DNA from: Hyphomicrobiales bacterium
GTDB taxonomy: Bacteria > Pseudomonadota > Alphaproteobacteria > Rhizobiales > Rhizobiaceae
Length of the DNA: 64,000 nt
Assembly (NCBI GenBank): GCA_900469615.1
Contig: UBYA01000001.1
Coordinates: forward strand, 186,001 to 250,000
Direction: 5' to 3'
Part shown: positions 27,164 to 36,498 of the stretch, piece by piece
Numbering within the stretch: the first letter of the stretch is position 1
Layout of the letters: each line of letters opens with the position of its first letter
Position numbers and translations under genes: made by a program
The notes under the pieces: generated by a model
Databases searched by the model: none
The model's input: the letters and a program-made list of their open reading frames with translations, nothing else
What the model was told of the DNA's origin: nothing

Positions 27164-27949
27164 TCAGGGCTTGCGGGCTCTGACATGCAGAAAGATCGGG
27201 GCGATGCGGGTATCGGCGACCACCGGCTCGGTAAGGGCCATCTCGCTGGTTGCCATCGGCTCGCCGAATGCCTCGATGGCAAGGCCGGCACCAACGATCA
27301 TGCTTACCCAGCTGGTGAGCGTCCTGTGGAAACGCGGGATGGAGAACGGCGTCAGTCCTGCACGTTCCTCGGCCGGAATGGCCGAAAACAGCCAGCGCTC
27401 GATCCGGCCGGCGGTTTCGTCGAAATAGTCGGCAATTTGAACCGCGACGGCTTCGCCGGCCTCGTTGCGTATGTTCTTGCGCGTCGGCGGCACGAAGCAG
27501 GGATGCAGAATGGAAAACTGCAGGAAGCCCCAAGGGCGAAGAACGCGCTCTATGCCCTTCAGCACGCTTTGCTGGTCCGCCATGTCCATCAGCGACATGA
27601 AGGCGGTGACAAAGTCGAAACTGGCGTCGGGAAAATCGATGAACTGCCCATCTCCGAGGACATAGTCGATGCCGAGCGGCTCCCGCGCTTCCATTTCTCG
27701 CGCGTGGCGGACGAAAGTCGGAGCGATATCGAGCCCGGTCATGCGCGCGCCGAGGCGCGCAACGGCGCGGGTGTTGGTGCCTTCGCCGCAGCCGAGATCG
27801 AGCCCTTCCAATCCGGCGACCGGCGGCAGCATTTCGAGAAAGGCGGGCGTGTTCAGGGCATCGCGGTATTTGTCATAGCCCGCACGGCTATAGATCGTCC
27901 AGGTTTCGGCGTTGCTCTCCCAGTGAGCCGCGACGTCGCTCGCATCCAT
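27164..27949 (-). CDS. Class I SAM-dependent methyltransferase
   Basis: 261 residues. SAM-binding motif I is LDLGCGEGTNTRAVARLGAR (about 52-71), motif II region LGDGQFIDFPDASFDFVTAF (about 102-121), and a C-terminal substrate-facing part with FSIPRFHRTLTSW. This is the Methyltransf_11/UbiE-like fold, often acting on small molecules; the substrate is not evident. ATG 27949 is preceded by GGGAGA at 8 bases; ATG 27955 is too near that site. Convergent with the GST gene, with 48 bases between stops. Confidence 0.88.
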   Translation of the reverse strand: MDASDVAAHWESNAETWTIYSRAGYDKYRDALNTPAFLEMLPPVAGLEGLDLGCGEGTNTRAVARLGARMTGLDIAPTFVRHAREMEAREPLGIDYVLGDGQFIDFPDASFDFVTAFMSLMDMADQQSVLKGIERVLRPWGFLQFSILHPCFVPPTRKNIRNEAGEAVAVQIADYFDETAGRIERWLFSAIPAEERAGLTPFSIPRFHRTLTSWVSMIVGAGLAIEAFGEPMATSEMALTEPVVADTRIAPIFLHVRARKP

Positions 27950-28135
27950 GACCATTCTCCCGCCTGACATCATCGAACGAAAAGCTATAGAGGCGGAGAA
28001 ACAGGATGGGAAGACAGATGCCGAGACGACAACAGCCGGAGCGCCGGCCGATCGCGCCATCCACGGCGGGTGCACCCGTCATTCGGCGGCGGCTTCTCTG
28101 CCTGCCCGGCGGAGCGCCCTCGAAATAGGCTCCGA

Positions 28136-31100
28136 TCAATGTGCCGGCGCCGGCTCCGCCTCGGACGCCGCCTGCTTGTGATGATCCGCCGCAAGCAGCA
28201 TGTAGACGGCAGGCACGACAAAGAGCGTGAACAACGTCCCGATGGCAAGCCCGGTGGCGATCACCAGACCCATGTTGAAACGCGCCGCCGCGCCTGCGCC
28301 CGTCGCCAGGATCAGCGGGACGACACCCAGAACCATGGCGCCGGTCGTCATCAGGATCGGGCGCAAGCGGATGCCGCATGCGCCCTCGATCGCCTCGCGC
28401 TTGGTTTTTCCCGCCGCCTGCAGCGTGTTCGCCACTTCGACGATCAGGATGCCGTGCTTGCTGATCAGCCCCATCAGCGTCACCAGGCCGACCTGCGTAT
28501 AGATGTTCATCGTCGCGCCGCCGACCCCGAGGCTGATGAAGGCAAGGGCGCCCGCAATCGACATCGGCACGGACACGAGAATGATCAGCGGATCGCGGAA
28601 GCTGTTGAACTGTGCCGACAGCGCCAGGAAGACGATGATCAAGGCGAGCGCGAAAGTGGTGGCCATGCCGCTCGATTCCTGCACGAACTGGCGCGACTGG
28701 CCGCCGTAGTCGACCGTATAGCCCTGCGGCAGCGTGCGGGCGGCGATCGATTTCAGAGTGTCCAGAGCGTCGCCGACCGCAACGCCGGGCGCCGGCACCC
28801 CGGAGATGGTGGCGGAGTTCAATTGCTGGAAATGCGCGACCGAGCGGGGGGTCGCCTCAAGCTTTGCCGTGGCGATCGCCGAAAGCGGAATCTTCGAGCC
28901 GTTCACACTTGCGATCGGATAGTTCATGATCTGGTCGATCGTCTGGCGCGATCGCTGCTCCGCCTGCGGTATGACCTGGTAGGAACGGTTGTCGATACTG
29001 AAGTAATTGACGTAACCGCCGCCGAGCATGGCGGCGAGCGCCGAACCGACATTGTTCATGGACAGGCCGAGCGTCGATGCCTTGCTGCGGTCGATCTCTA
29101 TCGAATATTGCGGATTGTCGACGTACAGATCCTTCGTCAGGAAGATGAACTCGCCGGATTTCTGTGCCTCCTGCAGGAAGGTGCTGGATACTTCGTTGAG
29201 CTGGTCGAAGCCGCCGGTGCTGCCTATGGCGAACTGCACCGGCAAGCCGCTGGCGCCGGGCAACGGCGGCATCTGGAAGACCACCGCCTGCCCGCCGGCG
29301 ATCCTCGCCAGATCAGCCTGGACCAACGGCTGAATATCGTTTGCCGTTCTCGTGCGCTCGTTCCATGGCTTCAATACCATGCCCTCGAACGACGTACCCG
29401 GCGCCTCGACCTGCAGGGTCTTGTCGGTTTCCGGGAAGCTGCGGAAGGTCTTGGTGACCTGATCGGAGTTGAGCAGCTTTTGCTCGAGCGTCGCGTTGGG
29501 AGCGTTCGTCACCTGCGCGGCGAGAAAGCCCTGGTCCTCATTGGGAGCCAGTTCGTTCTTGGCGCTGGCATAGAGGAAATAGATGCTGCCGAGGACGATT
29601 GCGGCGAACACCAGCGTCACCGGCACGGTGTTAAGGCTGCCGTGCAGCATGCGGACATAGGGTCGATGGATTTCCGAGAAGCGGCGGTCGATGAAATCCG
29701 AGATACGCTCCTCCCAGCCGCTGCGATCGGTCAGATGCGGCTTCAGGATACGCGAGCACATCATCGGCGTCAGTGTCAGCGCGATGATCATGGAAACGGT
29801 CACGGCGCCGACCAGCGTAAAGGCAAATTCCGTGAACAGGGCGCCGGTCAGGCCGCCCTGGAAACCGATCGGAACATAGACGGCGATGAGCACCACCGTC
29901 ATGGCGAGGATCGGCCCGACCAGTTCATGCGCGGCCGCCAGGGCGGCTTGCATCGGGGGCGAGCCTTCCTCGATGTGACGATTGACGTTTTCGACCACGA
30001 TGATCGCATCGTCGACCACGAGGCCGATCGCCAGCACCAAGGCGAGCAGGGTGAGAAGATTGATGGAAAAGCCGAGGATCAGCATCATCGCGAACGTGCC
30101 GACCAGCGACAGCGGTATGGCGACGATGGGGATGGCGACCGAACGTGGCGAGCCGAGAAATGCGAACACCACGAAAATGACGATCGCCAGAGCCTCGACC
30201 AGGCTCTTCACCACCTCGTCGATCGACGTCGTGACGAAGGTGCTGGAATCGTAGACGATATAGCCTTCGAGCCCCTGCGGCAGCTGCGCCTGGATATCCG
30301 GAAATACCGCACGCACGCCGGCGATCACATCGAGAAGATTGGCCGTCGGCGCGATCTGGATGCCGATGAAGACGCCGGTCTGCGCATCGAACCCGACCTG
30401 CACGTCATTGTTCTGCGAGCCGAGCGCAACGGTGGCGACGTCCTTCAAACGAACGATCGCGCTGCCGATCTGTTTGACCGCCAGTTCCTTGAACTCATCG
30501 GCCGAATGCAGATCGGTCCGCGCCGTCAGAACCGTCTGGGTCATCTGGCCGCGTGTCGTGCCGATGCCGGAAATGTAGTTGTTGTTGCCGAGCGCCGTCC
30601 ACACGTCGCCGGCGGTCAATCCGTAGGCGGCAAGCTTGTCGGGTTTCAGCCAGGCTCTCAATGCAAACGTCCTGCCGCCGAGGATTTCGGCCGTCTGAAC
30701 ACCGGTGACGGCCTGCAATTTGGGCTGGACCACGCGCGTCAGGTAATCGGTGATCTGGTTGCTGGCCAGAACATCGCTGCGAAAGCCGATATACATCGCA
30801 TCGATCGCCTGGCCGACAGACACGGACATGATGGGCTGCTGCGTCCCCGTCGGCAGTTGATTGAGAACGGACGATACCTTGGCATTGATCTCGGTCATTG
30901 CCGCGTCGGCATTATAGTTGAGGCGCAGGTTGACCGTGATCGTCGACGTGCCGCTGGTGCTCGACGACGTCATGTAGTCGATGCCGTTGGCCTGGGCGAT
31001 GGCGTTTTCCAGCGGCGTCGTGATGAAGCCGGCGATAACATCGGGCGCCGCGCCCGGATAGGTGGTCGTCACGGTGACGACGGCATTCTGGGTCTGCGGA

Positions 31101-31210
31101 TACTGGCGCACCGTCAGCGTGCGGAACGACTGGTAGCCGATGACGACGATCAATGCGCTGACCACCAGGGCAAGAACGGGGCGCCGGATGAAGATGTCGG
31201 TGATGTTCAT
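28136..31210 (-). CDS. RND multidrug efflux permease (AcrB/MexB class)
   Basis: 1024 residues, twelve membrane helices with two large periplasmic loops. Helix 4 carries the proton-relay aspartates (LAIGLVVDDAIIVVENVN, Asp400-Asp401 from the chosen start). Other hallmarks are FIRRPVLALVVSALIV, GFITTPLENAIAQANGIDYM and GVVPLILATGAGAAAR, as in hydrophobe/amphiphile exporters. It pumps drugs, bile salts or plant-derived toxins out of the periplasm. ATG 31210 with GAGG at 7 bases is preferred to GTG 31216. It follows the adaptor gene by 9 bases. No TolC-type outer-membrane gene or local regulator is present. Confidence 0.95.
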   Translation of the reverse strand: MNITDIFIRRPVLALVVSALIVVIGYQSFRTLTVRQYPQTQNAVVTVTTTYPGAAPDVIAGFITTPLENAIAQANGIDYMTSSSTSGTSTITVNLRLNYNADAAMTEINAKVSSVLNQLPTGTQQPIMSVSVGQAIDAMYIGFRSDVLASNQITDYLTRVVQPKLQAVTGVQTAEILGGRTFALRAWLKPDKLAAYGLTAGDVWTALGNNNYISGIGTTRGQMTQTVLTARTDLHSADEFKELAVKQIGSAIVRLKDVATVALGSQNNDVQVGFDAQTGVFIGIQIAPTANLLDVIAGVRAVFPDIQAQLPQGLEGYIVYDSSTFVTTSIDEVVKSLVEALAIVIFVVFAFLGSPRSVAIPIVAIPLSLVGTFAMMLILGFSINLLTLLALVLAIGLVVDDAIIVVENVNRHIEEGSPPMQAALAAAHELVGPILAMTVVLIAVYVPIGFQGGLTGALFTEFAFTLVGAVTVSMIIALTLTPMMCSRILKPHLTDRSGWEERISDFIDRRFSEIHRPYVRMLHGSLNTVPVTLVFAAIVLGSIYFLYASAKNELAPNEDQGFLAAQVTNAPNATLEQKLLNSDQVTKTFRSFPETDKTLQVEAPGTSFEGMVLKPWNERTRTANDIQPLVQADLARIAGGQAVVFQMPPLPGASGLPVQFAIGSTGGFDQLNEVSSTFLQEAQKSGEFIFLTKDLYVDNPQYSIEIDRSKASTLGLSMNNVGSALAAMLGGGYVNYFSIDNRSYQVIPQAEQRSRQTIDQIMNYPIASVNGSKIPLSAIATAKLEATPRSVAHFQQLNSATISGVPAPGVAVGDALDTLKSIAARTLPQGYTVDYGGQSRQFVQESSGMATTFALALIIVFLALSAQFNSFRDPLIILVSVPMSIAGALAFISLGVGGATMNIYTQVGLVTLMGLISKHGILIVEVANTLQAAGKTKREAIEGACGIRLRPILMTTGAMVLGVVPLILATGAGAAARFNMGLVIATGLAIGTLFTLFVVPAVYMLLAADHHKQAASEAEPAPAH

Positions 31211-31219
31211 CGCCACACC

Positions 31220-32353
31220 TCAGTTGGGATTGGCCGGATTTGCGTTGGGATCGTCCGACGGCTGCACGTCATTGTTGATGATCACGGGCGAGCCGTTGTT
31301 CAGTTTCAGCTGCCCCGACGTCACCACCACCTCGCCGACGTTCAATCCCTTCGTCACGGCGATCTGGTCGCCACGCGCCGCTCCGGTCGTGACAAACTTC
31401 TGGTTCGCGACGAGCTGCGGCTTTCCGTCCGATCCGCTGCCCTTGTCGGTTATCACATAGACGACATTGCCGTAGGGATTGATGGTGACGGCGGTTTGCG
31501 GCAAGGCGATATAGTCTTTCGGCTCGCCGACCACGACGGCGACATTGCCGAACATGCCCGGCAGGAGCTTGCGCTCGGGATTGGCGAAGGTCGCCCTGAT
31601 GGTGATGTTGCGGCTTTGGCTATCGACGAGCGGACTGATCGCCGAGATCTTGCCGTCGAAGGTCTGGTTTCCGTAGGCATCGACGGTTGCCGTCACCGCC
31701 TGGCCCACTTTCAGTTCCGAAAGGGCTTGCTGCGGCAGCGAGAAATCGAACTGTATCGGATCGAGCGACTGCAGGGTGACGACTGCGGTTCCGGCCGCCA
31801 GATATTGACCAAGGCTGACCAGCTTGATACCGAGATGGCCATCGAAAGGCGCGCGGATCGAATATTGATCGATCAAGGCCTGCTGCGAGGAGACCTGCGC
31901 CTGCGCCGCCTTCCATGCGGCCAGATCGCTGTCGACCTGGCTCTGGGCAATGGTATTCGCCTTGATCAGCCTGGAATCGCGTTCGTAAGCGATCTGCGCA
32001 TTCGTCGCCGATGCCTGGTATTGTTGCAGCGTCGCGATCTGCTGATCGGCGAGCAACTGCACGATGAGATCGCCCTTCTTGACGTCCTGACCATCCTGAA
32101 AGCCGATCTTCTGGACGATCCCCTGGACCTGCGCGGAAAGATCGGCGCCTTCGACGGCGTTGAAGCTGCCGATGGATTGCAATGTCGTCTGCCACGGACT
32201 TGTCGCGGCGGTCGTTGTCGAGACGGTCTGCGGCGGTGCCTTGAGATTAGCCAGGTAGGCCGCGATCATGCGGTTCTTGAATGCCTGAAAGCCGAAAATC
32301 CCGCCCAGGATCAGGCCTATGACGATCAGCATGATGATCATGCGTTTTATCAT
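31220..32353 (-). CDS. RND efflux periplasmic adaptor (membrane fusion protein)
   Basis: 377 residues: short N-terminal membrane anchor (IIMLIVIGLILGGIFGFQ), lipoyl half GIVQKIGFQDGQDVKKGDLI, coiled-coil arm (about 110-165), second lipoyl half SIRAPFDGHLGIKLVSLGQY, beta-barrel, and a membrane-proximal domain (PQTAVTINPYGNVVYVITD). This is the MexA/AcrA/MdtA-type partner that joins the RND permease to an outer-membrane channel. First gene of a two-gene operon with the permease. Confidence 0.93.
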   Translation of the reverse strand: MIKRMIIMLIVIGLILGGIFGFQAFKNRMIAAYLANLKAPPQTVSTTTAATSPWQTTLQSIGSFNAVEGADLSAQVQGIVQKIGFQDGQDVKKGDLIVQLLADQQIATLQQYQASATNAQIAYERDSRLIKANTIAQSQVDSDLAAWKAAQAQVSSQQALIDQYSIRAPFDGHLGIKLVSLGQYLAAGTAVVTLQSLDPIQFDFSLPQQALSELKVGQAVTATVDAYGNQTFDGKISAISPLVDSQSRNITIRATFANPERKLLPGMFGNVAVVVGEPKDYIALPQTAVTINPYGNVVYVITDKGSGSDGKPQLVANQKFVTTGAARGDQIAVTKGLNVGEVVVTSGQLKLNNGSPVIINNDVQPSDDPNANPANPN

Positions 32354-32936
32354 GACTGGTAACTCTACTCTTCGGGAACAGGTCGTTACAAATTCTGATG
32401 ACGCCGGATTCAGCGGATATCATGGGAACGGCTTGGCGCCGACGCAGTCGCAAGCATCATGGTGCCTGCAACCAAAGCCTGCACGCAAATCGATCGGGAT
32501 AAGGATTGTCGGAGCGGCGTTTTCGGACGGAAGCTCGTTATGGAACAATGCTTGCCGCTTGCCGAAAGCGGCATTGACTTCGCCATGAATGGGCCTGGCG
32601 GCGTCCAAGGCGGTCATCTTCTACAAACCGGACCAGTCAAACATCATTGGCGCGCCTCTACTTCTGATAAGCAGGAACTGCAAGATCCGACCGAAGATAG
32701 CAGATTTGCCATGCCCGAGTCATCCTTAATAGAATCCTGAATCAAGGCAACAATAGTACCGGGACGATTGTCACCCTAAATTGGCGCGATCATGGCATGC
32801 GCCACTTCGCCAACGCGCAGTTCTTCATCGCCCGGCTTTCGACGGGACGGCACACGACCTCCTCGCTCGCTCGGGCGGCGATCCGGGGTTTCTACGATTT
32901 CGCGATCCCGACGCCGTTCGGCGAAACGATGGCGTC
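32354..32936. other. Intergenic stretch with no confident gene
   Basis: About 580 bases between the RND adaptor start and the VOC gene stop, both leftward. It should contain the RND promoter. Local AT content rises around 32690-32790. Short frames are open, but none shows a domain or a ribosome binding site. Confidence 0.5.
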
Positions 32937-33410
32937 TCAGCCGCGCCGCGCCGCCTCGATCGCGGCGACGTCGATCTTCTTCATCGTCATCATCGCGTCG
33001 AAAGCACGCTTTGCCTCGTCCCCACCGCTTACGAGCGCCTCCATCAGGATTCGCGGCGTGATCTGCCAGGATACGCCCCACCGGTCCTTGCACCAGCCGC
33101 ACTCGCTTTCCTGGCCGCCATTGCCGACAATGGCGTTCCAGTAGCGGTCGGTCTCTTCCTGGCTTTCGGTGGAGATCTGAAAGGAGAAGGCTTCGTTGTG
33201 CTTGAATGCGGGGCCGCCGTTCAGGCCGACGCAAGGGATGCCCGCAACGGTGAATTCGACAACCAGCACGTCCCCCTGCTTGCCTTCCGGATAGTTTCCA
33301 GGCGCGCGGATGACGGCACCCATCGCGCTTTCCGGAAAGGTTTCGACATAGAAATTGGCGGCCGCTTCGGCATCCTTGTCGTACCAGAGGCAGATCGTAT
33401 TCTTTGCCAT
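32937..33410 (-). CDS. VOC-family protein, PhnB/3-demethylubiquinone methyltransferase-like fold
   Basis: 157 residues of the vicinal oxygen chelate fold: MAKNTICLWYDKDAEAAANFYVETFPES, later VEFTVAGIPCVGLNGGPAF and SECGWCKDRWGVSWQITPRI, then a helical C-terminus (DEAKRAFDAMMTMKKID). This is the widespread PhnB-like group annotated as 3-demethylubiquinone-9 3-methyltransferase domain, without known activity for most members. ATG 33410 has AGGAG 8 bases upstream. Apparently monocistronic. Confidence 0.88.
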   Translation of the reverse strand: MAKNTICLWYDKDAEAAANFYVETFPESAMGAVIRAPGNYPEGKQGDVLVVEFTVAGIPCVGLNGGPAFKHNEAFSFQISTESQEETDRYWNAIVGNGGQESECGWCKDRWGVSWQITPRILMEALVSGGDEAKRAFDAMMTMKKIDVAAIEAARRG

Positions 33411-33595
33411 TGCTCGGCTCCTTTCGCTCTCCGTTTCCCGTCTACCATCTGAGATAGGCGGCAAAGGGCTTTGTCCACCCCATGCAAAAGCCGTTTGCCC
33501 GATTAGGCATCATGGCACGCGGCTCGACCGGATATTCAGGGACTGCCGCGCGCTCTCGCATCGTTCGCGAGCGCCGCACGAGCGGTCTTTGGGCG

Positions 33596-35572
33596 TCAAG
33601 AGCGCCTCGCCATGAGGAGAAAGAGATAGGGAGCGGCGATCAGCGTTGCGATCAACCCGGCGGGAAGTTGATTGGGAAAGAGCAGGATGCGGCCGAGCCA
33701 GTCCGCAAGGATCATCAGGGCGGCGCCAATGGCCGAGGATGCGGCCATTTCCATCATGGGCCGCCGGAAACCCAGCATCCTGGCGGTGTGCGGGGCCATG
33801 AGCCCGACGAAGCTGAGCGGCCCGATCATCAGTACGGACAACCCCACCAGCACGCATGCAAAGGCAAGCAGCAGGCCCCTGCTGCGGGTCAACGTCATGC
33901 CGAGGGCTGTCGGCGTGGCCGGCCCCAGCGGAAGCAGCGTCAGCCAGCGGGAAAACAGCGGCAACAAGCCGGCCGCCAGAGCCGCACAGCTGCTCAGAAT
34001 GATTGCATCGGCCGGCCTGGCAAGGAAGGTCGAGCCGTTCAGCCACCGCAGCAGGTCGAACATGCGCGGATCGCCGCTGGCAAGCAGCAGGGATACGGCT
34101 GCGCTGACCCAGGTGGTAAGGGCGATGCCGACCATGAACAGGTCATGCGGGGCAAAAGCCTTGCGATGGCCGAGCAACAGCAGAAGAAGAAGGACCGCTC
34201 CCGCGCCTGCCATGCTGAGCGAAACGGAGGCGGCGACACCCGTTCCCGGAATGAGGAGCGCCGCGATCACGCCCAGCGCCGCGCCCGAACTCACGCCGAG
34301 AAGCTCTGGACTTGCCAGCGGATTGGATGCCAGACGCTGGACGATGCAGCCGGCAATGGACATCAGAATTGCTGCAGCAGCCGCCGAAATCATGCGTGGA
34401 CCGCGCCAGAACAAGGTCGCTTCGGGCGAAGACAGGCCGCCGAACGTCCAGCCGTACAATCCGCGGCCGACCAGCAACGAAAGGCAGGCGGCTGTCACCG
34501 CCACTCCGAGAATCGCGGCGAGCAATCGGCCTTGTGCGCGAACATGATGCGAAGGGGTGGCGATCCGCGTGGCGACGATCGGCCTCATCTCCTCGCGGCG
34601 TGCGACCAGCCAAAGCAGCAAGGGCGCTCCCAGAAATGCCGTTGCCGCACCGGCCGGGATTTCCGAAGCCGTCGGCAGCAGCTGGAAAACCTGATCGGTC
34701 GACCATAGCAGCAGCGCTCCGAAGACCGGCGCTGCCAGAAGCTGCTCGTGGACGCGCTGATAGCCGCAGCGGCGGACAATTTCGGGCGCGGCAAGGCCGA
34801 TGAAACCGATGACGCCAACCCCCGCCACGCAGACAGATGCGATCCATACCGCAAGGGACAATCCGGCCAGACGGATCATGCCAGGAGAGACCCCGAGGCT
34901 GGCAGCCGCCTCATCCGAAATGGCAAGGACCGCAATCGGCCGGCTGAGCAACACACTCAGCGCACAGGCCGGCAGCAGGCGCGGCAGCAGGTAGAGGACG
35001 ATACCCCAGTCCTGCATCGCCAGCGAGCCGCTGCCCCAGATGAAAAGCTTGATCAGGCCGCCATACAGCATGATCAGCAGCGTGTTCACGGCGCCGGCAT
35101 AAAGACTCGTCATCAGGCCGGCAAGAAGCAGGACCTGCGCGGCAAAATGGCTTCGCCAGGCCAATCCGAATACCAGCAGGCCGGCCACGACGCCGCCGGC
35201 AAACGCAACGCCGGTTCTGCTCGCGCCGATGAAAGAAGGCGCCCAAAGCGTCGCCACACTCAAGGCGAGAAAGGCGCCGGCCGCCACGCCGAGCGTCGCC
35301 GGTTCGGCAGCGGGATTGCGCAGGGTCAGCTGCATCAGCACACCCGCAAGCGCAAGTCCCGCGCCGACGAGAATGGCGGCGATGATCCGCGGCACAAGGC
35401 TGTAGCGCAGGGTCAGTTGGGCAATGGAATGAAGATCCGGCGTGACAGCCGCCTGCCACCAGAGATGCGGATCCAAGGTCTGCGATGCGCTGTAAACGCT
35501 AAGCGCGAGCGATAGGGATGCCAGCATCAGCCCTATCGAAACAAGCAGGAAGGGACGGCGGGCATGGATCAT
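33596..35572 (-). CDS. fhuB: Fused two-domain iron-siderophore ABC permease, FhuB-like (iron locus 2)
   Basis: 658 residues, two BtuC-type halves. Motifs: GVLMQLTLRNPAAEPATLGV and GVIGFIGLAAPEIVRR in the first half, CIVQRLASNPLASPELLGVS and IGPLSFVGLMAPHTARML in the second. It has the same architecture as the permease of locus 1 but is clearly divergent in sequence. ATG 35572 follows the binding protein stop by one base (TGACATG), so they are coupled. No ATPase gene follows; the next gene, leftward, is the VOC protein. The whole locus therefore lacks a FhuC, as does locus 1. Confidence 0.9.
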   Translation of the reverse strand: MIHARRPFLLVSIGLMLASLSLALSVYSASQTLDPHLWWQAAVTPDLHSIAQLTLRYSLVPRIIAAILVGAGLALAGVLMQLTLRNPAAEPATLGVAAGAFLALSVATLWAPSFIGASRTGVAFAGGVVAGLLVFGLAWRSHFAAQVLLLAGLMTSLYAGAVNTLLIMLYGGLIKLFIWGSGSLAMQDWGIVLYLLPRLLPACALSVLLSRPIAVLAISDEAAASLGVSPGMIRLAGLSLAVWIASVCVAGVGVIGFIGLAAPEIVRRCGYQRVHEQLLAAPVFGALLLWSTDQVFQLLPTASEIPAGAATAFLGAPLLLWLVARREEMRPIVATRIATPSHHVRAQGRLLAAILGVAVTAACLSLLVGRGLYGWTFGGLSSPEATLFWRGPRMISAAAAAILMSIAGCIVQRLASNPLASPELLGVSSGAALGVIAALLIPGTGVAASVSLSMAGAGAVLLLLLLLGHRKAFAPHDLFMVGIALTTWVSAAVSLLLASGDPRMFDLLRWLNGSTFLARPADAIILSSCAALAAGLLPLFSRWLTLLPLGPATPTALGMTLTRSRGLLLAFACVLVGLSVLMIGPLSFVGLMAPHTARMLGFRRPMMEMAASSAIGAALMILADWLGRILLFPNQLPAGLIATLIAAPYLFLLMARRS

Positions 35573-35573
35573 G

Positions 35574-36494
35574 TCAGCCGGCCCTGCCGGTGAGCGAGGC
35601 GGCCAGCAGCCTCGAAAAGCGCATGACGGCCGGAACGCCGCCATTTTCCATGACGGCCGGCAAGTGGAAAATCCGGCCTTCGCGCACGGCCGGGAGCGCT
35701 TGCCAGAACACCCCGTTCATTTCCGGCAGCGATACCGAATTGCTGCCGTCGGCATCGATGAGAACAAGGCTCGCCTCGGGGACGGCGGCGATGCGGTCCA
35801 GGCCGACGGTCGCCTGCCCGCGCCAGAAGCCGCTGCCCTTCTGGGCGTTGACGAGGCCAAGCCTGTTCAGGACATCGGCAAAGAGGCTTCCCGGCCCGAA
35901 GGTCGTCAGGTGCCTGTCGTCGGCCGGCATCGCGATCCAGAGCGGGCGGTCGCGCCATGGCGCCAGCCGTGCGGCGGCATCCTGCAATTGTTTCTCCATG
36001 CCGGAGCAAAGTTCATCCCATTCCGGTTGGCGACCGATAGCGTCCGCCAGATGCCCGGTTCCCTCCAGAGCCGCCGTAACGGTCGCGTCGCCGTCTCTTG
36101 CGAGATCGACCACCAGCGTCGGGGCAATTCTTCGCAAGAACGGTTCGCCGACACGCAATGCCGGCGGGATGACGATAAGATCCGGAGCAAGCTGATCCAG
36201 CAGCTCGAAATTCGGCGTGAACAGCAGCCCGACATCGGCGACATCGTCCGGCATCGTCGGCTCGACGACGGTGCGGCGATAGTAGTCGATGGCGGGAACG
36301 CCGATGACCTTGCCGCCCAATGCCAGCGCCGTTGCCGCCAGTGCCCAGTCCAGAATGGCCATTGCGGGTCGTGCATCGCGCATCCGGGCTTCGCCTCCGC
36401 GCGGCGAAGCTGCGGCAACAGCCGAGCTGCCCAGCAGCCCCAGCAGGCGCCGCCGGGTCAAGTTCCGGCCAGACGGATCGCAATCGGCCCGCAT
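35574..36494 (-). CDS. FhuD-like iron-siderophore ABC substrate-binding protein with Tat signal (iron locus 2)
   Basis: 306 residues. N-terminal TRRRLLGLLGSSAVAAAS gives a twin-arginine signal. Class III binding-protein lobes follow: DLIVIPPALRVGEPFLRRIAP in the first lobe, and SGFWRGQATVGLDRIAAVPEASLVL with FHLPAVMENGGVPAVMRFSR in the second, close to FhuD. It lies 4 bases after the stop of the TonB-dependent receptor and one base before the permease, in one leftward operon with the receptor. It delivers the ferric siderophore to the permease. Confidence 0.88.
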   Translation of the reverse strand: MRADCDPSGRNLTRRRLLGLLGSSAVAAASPRGGEARMRDARPAMAILDWALAATALALGGKVIGVPAIDYYRRTVVEPTMPDDVADVGLLFTPNFELLDQLAPDLIVIPPALRVGEPFLRRIAPTLVVDLARDGDATVTAALEGTGHLADAIGRQPEWDELCSGMEKQLQDAAARLAPWRDRPLWIAMPADDRHLTTFGPGSLFADVLNRLGLVNAQKGSGFWRGQATVGLDRIAAVPEASLVLIDADGSNSVSLPEMNGVFWQALPAVREGRIFHLPAVMENGGVPAVMRFSRLLAASLTGRAG

Positions 36495-36498
36495 CCGC

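Noticed and set aside
28070..32362. A 1430-codon open frame opposite the RND permease and adaptor genes
   Set aside because: It lies entirely antisense to two clearly recognised genes, has Arg/Asp/His-rich low-complexity sequence without domains, and is explained by high-GC codon use, which removes stops on the opposite strand.
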